From Chromatiaceae bacterium (GTDB lineage: Bacteria; Pseudomonadota; Gammaproteobacteria; Chromatiales; Chromatiaceae): DNA of 64,000 nucleotides. Below are positions 46,201 through 54,316 of the stretch, piece by piece. The DNA lies in NCBI GenBank assembly GCA_016714645.1, contig JADKCI010000001.1:186001-250000 (forward strand), read 5' to 3'. The notes beneath the pieces are model-generated. The model did not search any database. It saw only the letters and a program-made list of their open reading frames with translations, and had not been told where the DNA came from. How positions within the stretch are numbered: the stretch's first letter is position 1; each line of letters begins with the position of its first letter. Made by a program: the position numbers and the translations under genes.

Positions 46201-47134
46201 GCTGGATGTGAGCCGCATCACCCGCGGGCGCTTGCAGTTGCGCCGCGAGCGGGTGGCCCTGGCGGAGGTCCTGGAGCAGGCCCTGGAGGCGTCGCGCCCC
46301 CATGTGGAGTGCGCCGGGCATGACCTCAGCGTGGCCCTGCCGCCCGCGCCGGTGTACCTGGACGCGGACCCGATGCGCCTGGCCCAGGTGTTCCTGAACC
46401 TGATCCACAACGCCTGCAAATACACCAACCCGGGCGGGCAGATTCGGGTGAGCGCCGAAATGGACGGCCCGGAGGTGGTGGTGACCGTGGCCGACACGGG
46501 CATTGGCGTGCCGCCGGAAGACCTGGTGCGCCTGTTCGAGATGTTCGCCCAACTGGGCCCGACCGGCGAACGGGCCCAGGGCGGGCTCGGCATCGGCCTG
46601 TCCCTGGCCCGCGGCCTGGTGGAGATGCACGGCGGCAGCATCGAGGCCCGCAGCGAGGGCCCCGGCAAGGGGACCCAACTCGTGGTGCGGCTGCCCACCC
46701 TGCACGGGGGTTCGGCGGCACAGCCCGCCCCCACCCCGGCCGCGGCGGTACAGCCGGCGGCCGCGCGGCGTGTCCTGGTGGTGGACGACCACCGGGACGT
46801 GGTCGAGTCCCTGGCCCTGCTGCTGCGCGCCACGGGCTACCAGGTGGAGATCGCCCGCGATGGCCTGGAGGCGATCGAGGTGGCGGGGCGCTACCGGCCG
46901 GACCTGGTGCTGCTGGACATCGGCATGCCCAAGCTGGACGGCTATGCCACCTGCCGGCGCATCCGGGAACACCCCTGGGGCCGCGACATGACCATCGTCG
47001 CCCTGACCGGCTGGGGCCAGGAGGACGACCAGCGCCGCACCCGGGAGGCCGGTTTCGACGGCCACCTGGTCAAGCCCCTGGACCCAAGGGCCCTGTTCGA
47101 CCTGTTCAGCGACCCGAGCGCCCCAAAAGGCTGA
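43256..47134 (+). CDS. Hybrid histidine kinase with seven PAS domains and a receiver
   Basis: 1292 residues, no signal peptide or membrane segment, so probably cytoplasmic. Seven PAS/PAC units can be counted by their closing motifs (ALDITERKRVEEAL, LSQDVTAHRQAEHAL, ILRDITARLAAEAEL, LSLDITERRQTLEAL, SGEDITDRKLAEEAL, TTQDITELKAAEERL, VAHDITGLKHSEEAL). The kinase core has His935 in LATLAHELRNPLAP, an N-box (FLNLIHNACKYTN), VADTGIGVPPEDLVRLFEMF and GGLGIGLSLARGLVEMHGGS. The C-terminal receiver has Asp1221 in LVLLDIGMPKLDG and the later LTGWG and KPLD motifs. Signals are unknown. I chose ATG 43256; the upstream extension is Arg/Gly-rich. No response regulator gene adjoins it. Confidence 0.92.
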   Translation: MNDRYAAEDISEPKCPGPAQALAEANQRLAAHLDNSPLAVVEFDREFRITRWSEAAVRLFGWTAAEVLGLAVAELRWVHDEDVEGTRQLMADMLSGQRPRNRHVNRNYRKDGSILHCEWYNSAIYDGQGRLSSILAQALDITERKRVEEALRDSEQRLRLALDAAYAISFEWDIQRNEVRRHVSTTPALEATPEQAPSTFEAVCEVVHPQDRWRFVADVQEAIEREDGRYESEFRVIDPDGKVVWLFERGRVERDDQGRPARLLGLSQDVTAHRQAEHALYASEQRLAGIVGSAMDAIIAVDAEQRIRVFNAAAEGIFRLGAPQALGQPLAALIPERFREVHAGHVRHFAQSATTPRRMGALGTLGTLWGLRADGEEFPCEASISQIEVAGDTVFTVILRDITARLAAEAELRDGRERLELALEAAQAGYWDWDLATGRASCAAECYAIWGVTPGTEDLAQWLQAVHPEDIGWVSAAWWQAGAAGGDLNLEYRIEHPQRGTRWLAVRGRALRDETGRAVRISGLSLDITERRQTLEALRKSQEQLRALIEQAPVSIAMFDRRMDYIAASRRWVADYGRGRTDLVGVNHYDINPDLPEAWKRVHREAMGGAFLKNDDDLWTQADGSRHWLRWAVQPWTDEAGAIGGIIMSGEDITDRKLAEEALRDSQADLNRAQAVGRIGSWRLDVRRNELTWSAENHRIFGIPQGTPLTYETFLATIHPDDRAYVDRKWQAGLSGEPYDVEHRLLVDGRVTWVRERAALECDPDGNLLGGFGTTQDITELKAAEERLRLQLNLTHAITTCAAGAIFVTDGEGRTTFANVEVERLFGFARDELMGRVLHDCIHHHHPDGRPYPFADCPNCRIYGLGETVRDHEAVFFRKDGTPVTVMCANSALEVDGEQMGAVMVAHDITGLKHSEEALREADRRKDEFLATLAHELRNPLAPIRSAVEILKLKVPDDPTLEAVQGMIDRQLRHLVRLVDDLLDVSRITRGRLQLRRERVALAEVLEQALEASRPHVECAGHDLSVALPPAPVYLDADPMRLAQVFLNLIHNACKYTNPGGQIRVSAEMDGPEVVVTVADTGIGVPPEDLVRLFEMFAQLGPTGERAQGGLGIGLSLARGLVEMHGGSIEARSEGPGKGTQLVVRLPTLHGGSAAQPAPTPAAAVQPAAARRVLVVDDHRDVVESLALLLRATGYQVEIARDGLEAIEVAGRYRPDLVLLDIGMPKLDGYATCRRIREHPWGRDMTIVALTGWGQEDDQRRTREAGFDGHLVKPLDPRALFDLFSDPSAPKG

Positions 47135-47227
47135 GGCCCTGGGTGGCGGCCAGCGGCCTGCCCGGACCGGGCCTTTCTCGGCTTCCCAGCCTTCCTGGGC
47201 GGCCCGGTACTCTTTGGCTAAGGGGAT

Positions 47228-47515
47228 TTAGGTCTCGCGCTGCTCCTGCTCCCACTGTCTGATTGGCCCCAGGAAGCGGTCATCGGTTGCAGACTTGCGC
47301 TCGCCAGATTCCGCAATGGTGAGCATGAAGAGTGAACTGGGGCCGGTAAGCTGCGAGGCGCAGCGGACGTCCGCGAGGGCTTGGGTGACCAAGGCCAGGG
47401 TGGCGAGAATGTCGCGATGGTCGCGACCGCCCGGAGGTCGGGCGGCTGGGAAAGTTTTGGGGTTTAGTTCACCTGCCGCGGTTTGGGTCCCTTTAGGGGG
47501 AATGTTGGCGACCAA
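47228..47515 (-). pseudogene. Fragment of a DUF3987 (YfjI-like) mobile-element protein
   Basis: 95-residue frame. The core reads LALVTQALADVRCASQLTGP followed by SSLFMLTIAESGERKSATDD and FLGPIRQWEQEQRE. DUF3987 proteins (primase/helicase-associated, on prophages and plasmids) carry the pattern ...SL....IAESGERKS..D......PI..WE. Everything after that helix is missing, so the ATPase part is lost. The identification rests on one motif and could be wrong. It lies between the kinase and yicC with no partner genes. Confidence 0.45.
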
Positions 47516-47545
47516 GGATAGGGAAGGCTTGCACCAGACTAATAT

Positions 47546-48412
47546 TCACTCCAGATTTTGGATCTGCTCGCGCATCTGCTCGATCAGGACCTTCATGTCC
47601 ACGGCTAACCGGGTGACGACCAGATCGGAGGATTTGGAGCCCAGGGTATTAGCCTCGCGGTTGAGCTCCTGCATCAGGAAGTCGAGGCGGCGGCCGACGG
47701 GTTTGTCGGTGGCGACCACGGCGCGCACTTCCTGGACATGGGCCTTGAGCCGGTCCATCTCCTCGTCCACGTCGAGACGCTGGGCGAGGAGGGCGAGTTC
47801 CTGTTCCAGGCGATTGGGGTCGAGTTCGGCGCGGACCTCCTCAAGGCGGTCGAGGATGCGGCGGCGGACCTCTTCCATGACCTGGGGCATGCGCTCCCGG
47901 ACGCTGACGACGCAATCCAGCAGGCGCTCACAGCGGTCGCGGACCAGAGTGGCCAAGCGCTCGCCTTCGCGGGCGCGGGTAGCCACCAGGACCTCCAGAG
48001 TCTGGTCGAGCAAGGTCAGGGCCTGGGCCTGCACCGGCCCGAGATCCGGCCGCTGTTCCGCCAGGACTCCGGGCCAGCGCAGCAGATCAAAGGCCTCGGC
48101 CGCCGGGGGCCGGCCGAGCCGCTCCGCGACTTCCGCGCCCGCCGCCAGCAACAACTCCAGATAGCGATGGTTGATGCGCAGTTCGCCGATGGCCGCGGCC
48201 GAGGGGGCGAAGCGCAGACTGCAATCCACCTTGCCCCGGTCCAGGCGGGCGGAAATCCGCTCGCGCACCCCCGTCTCCAGGGTGCGCAGGTCCTCGGGCA
48301 GACGCACGAAGGTTTCAAGGAAGCGGTGATTCACGGAGCGCAGCTCCCAGGTCAGCTCTCCCTGCTCCCCGGCGTGGGTCTCGCGGGCAAAGGCGGTCAT
48401 ACTCTTGGACAT
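47546..48412 (-). CDS. yicC: YicC family endoribonuclease
   Basis: 288 residues from ATG 48412: MSKSMTAFARETHAGEQGEL, then ELRSVNHRFLETFVRLPEDL, the classic YicC N-terminus. The C-terminus contains RRLDFLMQELNREANTLGSK and EQMREQIQNLE, the DUF1732 end. YicC proteins are RNases that tune small RNAs and ribosomal RNA. It is divergent from rph with about 146 bases between the two starts, a standard gammaproteobacterial arrangement. The upstream extension of the frame is Gly/Pro-rich and was not included. Confidence 0.93.
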   Translation of the reverse strand: MSKSMTAFARETHAGEQGELTWELRSVNHRFLETFVRLPEDLRTLETGVRERISARLDRGKVDCSLRFAPSAAAIGELRINHRYLELLLAAGAEVAERLGRPPAAEAFDLLRWPGVLAEQRPDLGPVQAQALTLLDQTLEVLVATRAREGERLATLVRDRCERLLDCVVSVRERMPQVMEEVRRRILDRLEEVRAELDPNRLEQELALLAQRLDVDEEMDRLKAHVQEVRAVVATDKPVGRRLDFLMQELNREANTLGSKSSDLVVTRLAVDMKVLIEQMREQIQNLE

Positions 48413-48558
48413 GGCGGCGTGCGGCTCCCCGGCGTGGCTGTCAGACGATGGATAAAGGCTTAGGCCCCATGATACCCCCGAGCCAGGCATTTGACCTGCA
48501 CCGCCCCACCATCGAAGATGCGGGCCTTTCCCTTCTGACCCGTTACCGAGCAACCGCC

Positions 48559-49275
48559 ATGCGTCCTTCCCTGCGCCGCCCCGATCAGATGCGCGTCCTG
48601 CGCTTTACCCGGGGTTTTACCCGTCATGCCGAGGGCTCGGTCCTGGCCGAGTTCGGCGACACCCGGGTGCTGTGCACCGCCAGTCTCGAGGAGCGGGTGC
48701 CGCCCTTTCTCAAGGGCAAGGGCAGCGGCTGGATCACCGCGGAGTACGGCATGCTGCCGCGCTCCACCAACGAGCGTATGCAACGCGAGGCGGCCCGGGG
48801 CAAGCAGGGGGGACGCACCCTGGAGATCCAGCGTCTGATTGGGCGCTCCCTGCGCGCGGCGGTGGACCTCAAGGCCCTGGGCGAGCTCACCCTGACCCTC
48901 GACTGCGACGTGCTGCAGGCCGACGGCGGTACCCGCACCGCCGCCATCAGCGGCGCCTGGGTGGCCCTGCGCGATGCGGTGCAAAAGCTCATGGACGCCG
49001 GCAAGCTCGCGCGCAATCCCCTGACCGCCCAGATTGGCGCCGTCTCCGTCGGCATCTATCAAGGCCTGCCCGTCCTCGACCTGGATTATGCCGAGGATTG
49101 CACCGCCCACACCGATATGAACGTGGTCATGGATGGTGAAGGCCGCTTCATCGAGGTCCAGGGCACGGCGGAGGGGGCGACCTTTTCCCGGGCCGAGATG
49201 AATGCCCTGCTGGACCTGGCCGAGGGCGGTATCCGGGACATCCTCGACGCCCAGCGCGACGCCCACCTGGCCTGA
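48559..49275 (+). CDS. rph: Ribonuclease PH
   Basis: 238 residues, standard length. It starts MRPSLRRPDQMRVLRFTRGF. Motifs include GDTRVLCTASLEERVPPFLK, GWITAEYGMLPRSTNERMQR, and GGRTLEIQRLIGRSLRAAVD. The catalytic region LDCDVLQADGGTRTAAISGA is intact. RNase PH trims the 3' end of tRNA precursors using phosphate. I chose ATG 48559 because the upstream frame reads through the promoter region shared with yicC. It is followed by amt after 99 bases. Confidence 0.96.
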   Translation: MRPSLRRPDQMRVLRFTRGFTRHAEGSVLAEFGDTRVLCTASLEERVPPFLKGKGSGWITAEYGMLPRSTNERMQREAARGKQGGRTLEIQRLIGRSLRAAVDLKALGELTLTLDCDVLQADGGTRTAAISGAWVALRDAVQKLMDAGKLARNPLTAQIGAVSVGIYQGLPVLDLDYAEDCTAHTDMNVVMDGEGRFIEVQGTAEGATFSRAEMNALLDLAEGGIRDILDAQRDAHLA

Positions 49276-49306
49276 CCGCCGGGCTCCCGCCCGGACCCAT
49301 CCTCGC

Positions 49307-49322
49307 CGGCACGATTCCTGCA
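49307..49322 (+). promoter_or_regulatory. Sigma-54 (-24/-12) promoter of the second ammonium transporter gene
   Basis: CGGCACGATTCCTGCA matches TGGCACG-N4-TTGCA with the correct 12-base GG-to-GC step; two core positions differ (C for T at each end). It lies 53 bases before the ATG of the ammonium transporter gene. Together with the similar site before the porin-glnK-amtB operon it suggests that both ammonium systems respond to nitrogen limitation. Confidence 0.6.
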
Positions 49323-49374
49323 ATAACCTCGCACTCATTTTGCACGACACCACTTTGCACCGAGGTAGCTTTCC

Positions 49375-50580
49375 ATGGAGACAGTGAAGACCGGCGGGGA
49401 CGTCCTTTTCATCCTGATCGGCGCCGTCATGGTGCTCGCCATGCACGCGGGCTTTGCCTTTCTGGAGTTAGGGACGGTCCGGGCCAAGAATCAGGTCAAT
49501 GCCCTGGCGAAGATCATGAGCGACTTTGCCGTCTCGACCATCGCCTATTTCTTCGTCGGCTACTGGATCGCCTACGGGGTCAATTTCTTCTCGGACGCGG
49601 CGACGCTTCAGGACCAGCATGGCTACGCCCTGGTCAAGTTCTTCTTTCTCCTAACCTTTGCCGCCGCGATCCCGGCCATCGTCTCGGGCGGTATCGCCGA
49701 GCGTGCCCGCTTTAACCCCCAGTTGCTCGCCTCCCTGCTGATCGTCGGGCTCCTCTATCCCTTCTTCGAGGGCCTGGTCTGGAATGGCAACCTGGGGATG
49801 CAGTCGCTGATCGAGCAACTCTTCGGTGCACCATTTCATGACTTCGCCGGCTCCATCGTGGTGCATGCCGTGGGCGGCTGGATCGGTCTCGCCGCCGTTT
49901 TGCTGCTGGGACCCCGGCAAGGGCGTTATCGCTCCGATGGCGGTATGACCGGCCACCCGCCCTCCTCCATCCCCTTCCTGTCGATCGGTGCCTGGACCCT
50001 CACCGTGGGCTGGTTCGGCTTCAACGTCATGTCCGCCCAGACGGTGGAGGCGGTCAGCGGACTGGTTGCCGTGAACTCCCTGATGGCCATGGTCGGCGGC
50101 ATCCTGGCGGCCCTGGTCGCCGGCAGGAATGACCCGGGCTTCCTGCACAACGGTCCACTGGCCGGTCTGGTGGCGGTGTGCGCCGGCTCGGACCTGATGC
50201 ACCCCATTGGGGCCTTGGTGACCGGGGCCGTGGCCGGCGGGCTCTTTGTCTATGCCTTTACCCTGACCCAGAATCGCTGGCGCATCGACGACGTGCTGGG
50301 CGTCTGGCCCCTGCACGGGCTCTGTGGGCTCTGGGGTGGCATCGCTGCCGGTATCTTCGGGCTCCAGGCCCTGGGCGGGGGCGGCGGCGTGACTTTCGGC
50401 AGCCAACTGGCGGGCAGCCTGGCTGGGGTGGTGATCGCCTTCGGCGGCGGTTTCCTCATCTATGGCGGCATCAAGGCGATGATGGGCCTGCGGCTGAGTG
50501 AGGAGGACGAGTACCTGGGCGCCGATCTCAGTATCCATAAAATCACGGCGCAACCGGATTACAATCGCGGCGAGGTTTGA
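49375..50580 (+). CDS. amt: Ammonium transporter (second copy)
   Basis: 401 residues with about 11 membrane helices and no signal peptide, so shorter at the N-terminus than the amtB at the left end. Twin pore histidines are His164 (SIVVHAVGGWIGLAA) and His314 (VWPLHGLCGLWGG). Family motifs include AFLELGTVRAKNQVNALAKI and TFAAAIPAIVSGGIAERARF. The C-terminus after LRLSEEDEYLGADLSIHK is the regulatory tail that couples to P-II proteins. No glnK follows it. A sigma-54-like promoter lies just upstream. rdgB starts 32 bases downstream. Confidence 0.94.
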   Translation: METVKTGGDVLFILIGAVMVLAMHAGFAFLELGTVRAKNQVNALAKIMSDFAVSTIAYFFVGYWIAYGVNFFSDAATLQDQHGYALVKFFFLLTFAAAIPAIVSGGIAERARFNPQLLASLLIVGLLYPFFEGLVWNGNLGMQSLIEQLFGAPFHDFAGSIVVHAVGGWIGLAAVLLLGPRQGRYRSDGGMTGHPPSSIPFLSIGAWTLTVGWFGFNVMSAQTVEAVSGLVAVNSLMAMVGGILAALVAGRNDPGFLHNGPLAGLVAVCAGSDLMHPIGALVTGAVAGGLFVYAFTLTQNRWRIDDVLGVWPLHGLCGLWGGIAAGIFGLQALGGGGGVTFGSQLAGSLAGVVIAFGGGFLIYGGIKAMMGLRLSEEDEYLGADLSIHKITAQPDYNRGEV

Positions 50581-50612
50581 CCTAGATTCAAATTCAGCCG
50601 GAGAAGCCCGCA

Positions 50613-51227
50613 ATGCTCAAGACCCACCATGGGGAGTCCATCGTCCTGGCCAGCAACAACGCGGGCAAGGTGCGCGAGATCAACGCCCTGCTCGCCGCCG
50701 AGGACATCCATGTCATCCCCCAGGAAGAACTGGGGGTGGCCGAGGCGGAGGAGACGGGTCTGAGCTTCGTCGAGAATGCCATTCTCAAGGCGCGCAACGC
50801 CGCCGCCCATAGCGGGCTGGCGGCCATCGCCGACGACTCCGGTATCGAGGTCGATGCCCTGAAGGGAGCTCCGGGCATCTATTCCGCCCGTTTCGCGGGA
50901 CGCGGGGCCTCGGACCTGGACAACCTCAACCAGTTGCTCGAAGCCATGAAGGGGGTGCCGACGGAGGAGCGCACCGCCCGCTTCCAGTGCCTCATGGTCT
51001 ATCTGCGCCACGCCGAGGACCCGACCCCGGTGATCTGTCAGGGCACCTGGGAGGGCCTCATCCTGGAGGCGCCTTGCGGCGAGAACGGCTTCGGTTACGA
51101 CCCCATCTTTTTTGTCCCCACCGAGGGTTGCAGTTCCGCCGAACTGGACCCCGTCACCAAGAACCGCCTCAGCCATCGCGGCCAGGCCCTGGCCAAGCTG
51201 GTGCGCTACCTCAAGACCGAGGGCTGA
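50613..51227 (+). CDS. rdgB: XTP/dITP pyrophosphatase (RdgB/HAM1)
   Basis: 204 residues. The N-terminus IVLASNNAGKVREINALLAA is the substrate-binding signature. The catalytic segment LAAIADDSGIEVDALKGAPG and PGIYSARFAG follow, with GFGYDPIFFVP near residue 155 and the SHRGQALAKL end. It removes non-canonical purine nucleotides from the pool. It starts the run rdgB-yggS-proC-yggT-yggU-DUF4426, a conserved order in this class, all on one strand with short gaps. Confidence 0.95.
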   Translation: MLKTHHGESIVLASNNAGKVREINALLAAEDIHVIPQEELGVAEAEETGLSFVENAILKARNAAAHSGLAAIADDSGIEVDALKGAPGIYSARFAGRGASDLDNLNQLLEAMKGVPTEERTARFQCLMVYLRHAEDPTPVICQGTWEGLILEAPCGENGFGYDPIFFVPTEGCSSAELDPVTKNRLSHRGQALAKLVRYLKTEG

Positions 51228-51252
51228 GCCACCCTCCTCCCCGGAGCCGAGC

Positions 51253-51951
51253 ATGCCCCTTGCCGCCGACCCTTCCCTCGCCGCCCGCCTGGCCGCGGTG
51301 CAACACCAGATCAAAGCCGCCGAGAGCCGTTTTGGTCGCGAACCCGGCAGCGTCGTCCTCCTGGCGGTCAGCAAGCGGCAAAACGCCGGGGCGATCCGCG
51401 CGGCCCAGGCCGCCGGTCAGCGGGCCTTCGGTGAAAACTACCTCCAGGAGGCCCTCGCCAAGATGGCGGACCTGGCGGATCTGCCCCTGGAGTGGCATTT
51501 CATTGGCGAGATCCAGGCCAACAAGACCCGCCAGATCGCCGAGCATTTCCGTTGGGTTCATGGCCTGGACGATGCCCACCACGCCGAACGGCTATCCCGC
51601 CAGCGCCCGCCCGGGCTGCCGCCGCTCAAGACCTGCCTGCAGATCAACCTGAGCGGCGAGGCGACCAAGAATGGTGTCCCTCCGGAGGAAGCCGCCGCCT
51701 TGCTCGCCGCCTGCCGTAAACTGCCGGGTCTGGAAGTGGTCGGCCTGATGGGCATGCCTGCCCCGGCGGTGGGCGAAGCCGCGCAGCGTCAGCCCTTTCT
51801 CGCACTGCGCCAGTTGCGGGATCGTCTGGCCAGCCCGGACTGCCCCCTCCCGGAGCTTTCCATGGGGATGTCCGATGACCTGGAGGCCGCAATCGCGGAG
51901 GGGGCGACCCTGGTGCGCATCGGCACGGCCATTTTTGGGGCAAGAACCTAA
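51253..51951 (+). CDS. yggS: YggS family pyridoxal phosphate homeostasis protein
   Basis: 232 residues from ATG 51253, preceded by GGAG. The PLP lysine is in SVVLLAVSKRQ near residue 38. Other motifs are RAFGENYLQEALAK, WHFIGEIQANKTRQIAEHF (normally GxLQxNK; here GEIQANK), and the C-terminal LSMGMSDDLEAAIAEGATLV, RIGTAIFG. The protein carries PLP without known catalysis and keeps B6 vitamer balance. It precedes proC in the usual order. The upstream part of the open frame overlaps rdgB in another frame and was rejected. Confidence 0.95.
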   Translation: MPLAADPSLAARLAAVQHQIKAAESRFGREPGSVVLLAVSKRQNAGAIRAAQAAGQRAFGENYLQEALAKMADLADLPLEWHFIGEIQANKTRQIAEHFRWVHGLDDAHHAERLSRQRPPGLPPLKTCLQINLSGEATKNGVPPEEAAALLAACRKLPGLEVVGLMGMPAPAVGEAAQRQPFLALRQLRDRLASPDCPLPELSMGMSDDLEAAIAEGATLVRIGTAIFGART

Positions 51952-52011
51952 CCCAAGGCGAAACTTGGTCTAGAATCCTCGTCCAGGTCCCAACTCAGGA
52001 ATTGAAGTGAC

Positions 52012-52842
52012 ATGACACGAGAGACAATCGCCTTCATCGGGGGCGGCAACATGGCGGGCAGCCTGATCGCCGGATTGGTCAGCGATGGCTACGACCCGGC
52101 CAATCTCATCGTCAGCGAGCCCGACGCGGACAAACGGGAGCAGCTTACGCGCCACTATGGGGTGCGGGTTACCCAGGACAACGCGACGGCGCAGGGCGCG
52201 GCGGACGTGGTGCTGCTGTGCGTCAAGCCCCAGATGGCCCATGCCGTCTGCTCCGACCTGGGTCTGGCCGTCACCACCAAGGTCCCCCTCTATATCTCGG
52301 TGATGGCGGGCATCCGCGAGGCCAGCATCCAGGCCTGGCTGGGGGGGCCACGCCCCCTGGTGCGCACCATGCCCAATACCCCGGCCATGATTCAGGCCGG
52401 CGCCATCGTCCTGCACGCCAGCCCCGAGGTCAGCCCAGGGCAACGCAACCGTGCCGAGACCATCATGCGGGCCGGGGGCCTCACCCGCTGGGTGGATGAA
52501 GAGGACCTGCTGGATGCGGTCACCGCCGTCTCCGGCAGCGGCCCGGCCTATTTTTTCCTGCTCATGGAGGAACTGGAGAAGGTGGCCGTGGAGTTGGGCC
52601 TGGACGCCGAGAGCGCCCGGCTCCTGACCATCCAGACCGCCCTGGGCGCCGCCCGGATGGCCATGGAAAGCAGTCTCGATCCCAGGGAGTTGCGCGAACG
52701 CGTGACCTCGCCCGGCGGCACCACCGAATGCGCCCTCAAGGTGCTGATGGAAGGTGATTTTTCTAACCTGGTTGCCCGGGCCGTGCGCGCCGCCCAAGCC
52801 CGCTCCCAGGAACTCTCCACTCTGCTGGCAACACATCCATGA
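52012..52842 (+). CDS. proC: Pyrroline-5-carboxylate reductase
   Basis: 276 residues. The Rossmann motif is IAFIGGGNMAGSLIAGLVSD. NADPH-side and substrate-side motifs include VVLLCVKPQM, RTMPNTPAMIQAGAIVLHAS and AVSGSGPAYFFLLMEELEKV, ending with TSPGGTTECALKVLMEG. It catalyses the last step of proline synthesis. The stop overlaps the start of yggT by four bases (ATGA), so they are translationally coupled. Confidence 0.96.
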   Translation: MTRETIAFIGGGNMAGSLIAGLVSDGYDPANLIVSEPDADKREQLTRHYGVRVTQDNATAQGAADVVLLCVKPQMAHAVCSDLGLAVTTKVPLYISVMAGIREASIQAWLGGPRPLVRTMPNTPAMIQAGAIVLHASPEVSPGQRNRAETIMRAGGLTRWVDEEDLLDAVTAVSGSGPAYFFLLMEELEKVAVELGLDAESARLLTIQTALGAARMAMESSLDPRELRERVTSPGGTTECALKVLMEGDFSNLVARAVRAAQARSQELSTLLATHP

Positions 52843-53414
52843 CTGGCAACTATCTCACCAACCCCCTGATATTTCTCATCCAGACCCTGGGTGGGCTCTA
52901 TGCCTTCGTGGCCATGCTCCGCTTTCTGCTGCAACTGACCAAGGCGGACTTCTACAACCCGATTTCCCAGTTCGTGGTCAAGGTGACCAGCCCGGTACTC
53001 ATGCCCCTGCGCCGCTTCATCCCCGGCTTCCGGGGGATGGATATTTCCTCCCTGGTCCTGGCCTGGCTGGTCCAGACCGCCGTGCTCTTTCTGGTGGGTA
53101 TCCTGGCGGGCCTGGGGCTGGCCTCGATCGGCGCCGTCATCTGGTCCATCCCGGCCCTGGTGGAACTGACGATCGACGTCTTCATCTACGCCATCATCAT
53201 TCGTGTCGTCCTGAGTTGGGTCAATCCGGGTTCCGCTAATCCCATAGCCATCCTCATCGACAGGCTGACGGACCCCATCATGGCGCCGGTGCAGCAGCGC
53301 CTGCCGACCATCGGCGGCCTGGACCTCTCGCCCATCGCCGTCACCATTGGCCTGGTCCTGCTGCAGATGTTACTGATACCGCCCCTGAAGCTGCTCACCG
53401 GCAGCCCCTTCTAG
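52839..53414 (+). CDS. yggT: YggT family membrane protein
   Basis: 191 residues made of two similar halves, each with hydrophobic helices and the YggT signature: FYNPISQFVVKVTSPVLMPL (first) and NPIAILIDRLTDPIMAPVQQ (second). The ATG overlaps the end of proC. YggT proteins sit in the inner membrane and have been linked to osmotic tolerance and to cell-shape or thylakoid organisation in other lineages; the exact role here is unknown. The stop is followed immediately by the GTG of yggU. Confidence 0.92.
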   Translation: MTGNYLTNPLIFLIQTLGGLYAFVAMLRFLLQLTKADFYNPISQFVVKVTSPVLMPLRRFIPGFRGMDISSLVLAWLVQTAVLFLVGILAGLGLASIGAVIWSIPALVELTIDVFIYAIIIRVVLSWVNPGSANPIAILIDRLTDPIMAPVQQRLPTIGGLDLSPIAVTIGLVLLQMLLIPPLKLLTGSPF

Positions 53415-53741
53415 GTGACAGGGGGGGTGACGGCACCGGCGGACACCCCCTCCTGGCATCGCTGGGAGGGCGAGGATCTGCTGCTGAGCCTGCGGGTCCA
53501 GCCCCGGGCCAGCGCCGATGCCATCGGTGAAGTCGCCGGCGATCACCTCAAGATCCGCCTCACGGCACCGCCCGTGGAAGGTAAGGCCAACGCCCATCTG
53601 CGTCGCTTCCTGGCCAAGCTGTTCGCCGTTCCCCCGTCCCGGGTGACGCTGGTCAGTGGCGAACAGGCCCGGCTCAAGCGAGTGCGTATCCAGGCACCCG
53701 GGCGGCTTCCCGACTTTATGCCGCCGCACCGACGGGAATAG
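53415..53741 (+). CDS. yggU: YggU family protein (DUF167)
   Basis: 108 residues, starting with GTG right after the yggT stop. The core reads LLLSLRVQPRASADAIGEVA, then IRLTAPPVEGKANAHLRRFL and FAVPPSRVTLVSGEQARLKR, the full DUF167 pattern. Function unknown, cytoplasmic. It usually follows yggT. The first dozen residues are Gly/Pro-rich and weakly conserved, so a later GTG is also possible as the start. Confidence 0.9.
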   Translation: MTGGVTAPADTPSWHRWEGEDLLLSLRVQPRASADAIGEVAGDHLKIRLTAPPVEGKANAHLRRFLAKLFAVPPSRVTLVSGEQARLKRVRIQAPGRLPDFMPPHRRE

Positions 53742-53827
53742 GGGCCATTACCCTTTCAAACCCGCCGCCCTGCTACCAAATAGAGGGGCTAGTCGGGTCG
53801 CAAGAACTTTGTTGCAGAGGAATCACC

Positions 53828-54274
53828 ATGAAACGTACTTCCATTCTTGGCCTGTTATGTGCCGCCGCCCTGGCCTTGCCCTCCTGGGCCAGCGCCGAAA
53901 ACAGCACCACCGCGGATGGTTTCACCATTCACCACAACGCCTTCTCCGCGGACACCCTGACGCCGGAGATCGCCAAGGCCTATGGTCTGCAGCGCAGCAA
54001 ATTCCGCGGCCTGCTCAATGTCAGTGTGATCAAGGAGGTCCCGGATACCACCGGCACCCCGGTCCCGGCGCAACTGCAGGCCGAAATCCTGCTGCTTACT
54101 GGCCAGAAATCCCCCCTGGTGATGCGCGAGATCCGCGAGGGCAGCGCCATCTACTACATTGGCGAGTTTCCCGTCCAAAACGGCCAGACCATCGACTTCG
54201 CCATCGAGGTCAAGCCCCAAGGCAACGACAAGGCCGTGCGTATCCGCATGGATCAGGACTTCTTTACGGAATGA
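53828..54274 (+). CDS. Secreted DUF4426 family protein
   Basis: 148 residues with a signal peptide (MKRTSILGLLCAAALALPSW, cleaved after ASA). The mature part is beta-rich: FTIHHNAFSADTLTPEIAKA, YGLQRSKFRGLLNVSVIKEV, then GEFPVQNGQTIDFAIEVKPQ. This matches the DUF4426 proteins commonly encoded at the end of the proC-yggT cluster. Periplasmic, function unknown. GAGG precedes the ATG by 8 bases. It is 86 bases after yggU, same strand. Confidence 0.8.
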   Translation: MKRTSILGLLCAAALALPSWASAENSTTADGFTIHHNAFSADTLTPEIAKAYGLQRSKFRGLLNVSVIKEVPDTTGTPVPAQLQAEILLLTGQKSPLVMREIREGSAIYYIGEFPVQNGQTIDFAIEVKPQGNDKAVRIRMDQDFFTE

Positions 54275-54316
54275 CCGCCGGGGGATGAGGCCCTTCCTTC
54301 CCTGCCGGCTGGAGCT

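Noticed and set aside
43001..47065. A 1354-residue open frame antisense to the hybrid kinase
   Set aside because: Shadow frame caused by high GC; composition is Gly/Ala/His/Gln-rich without domains, while the plus strand has clear PAS, kinase and receiver motifs.
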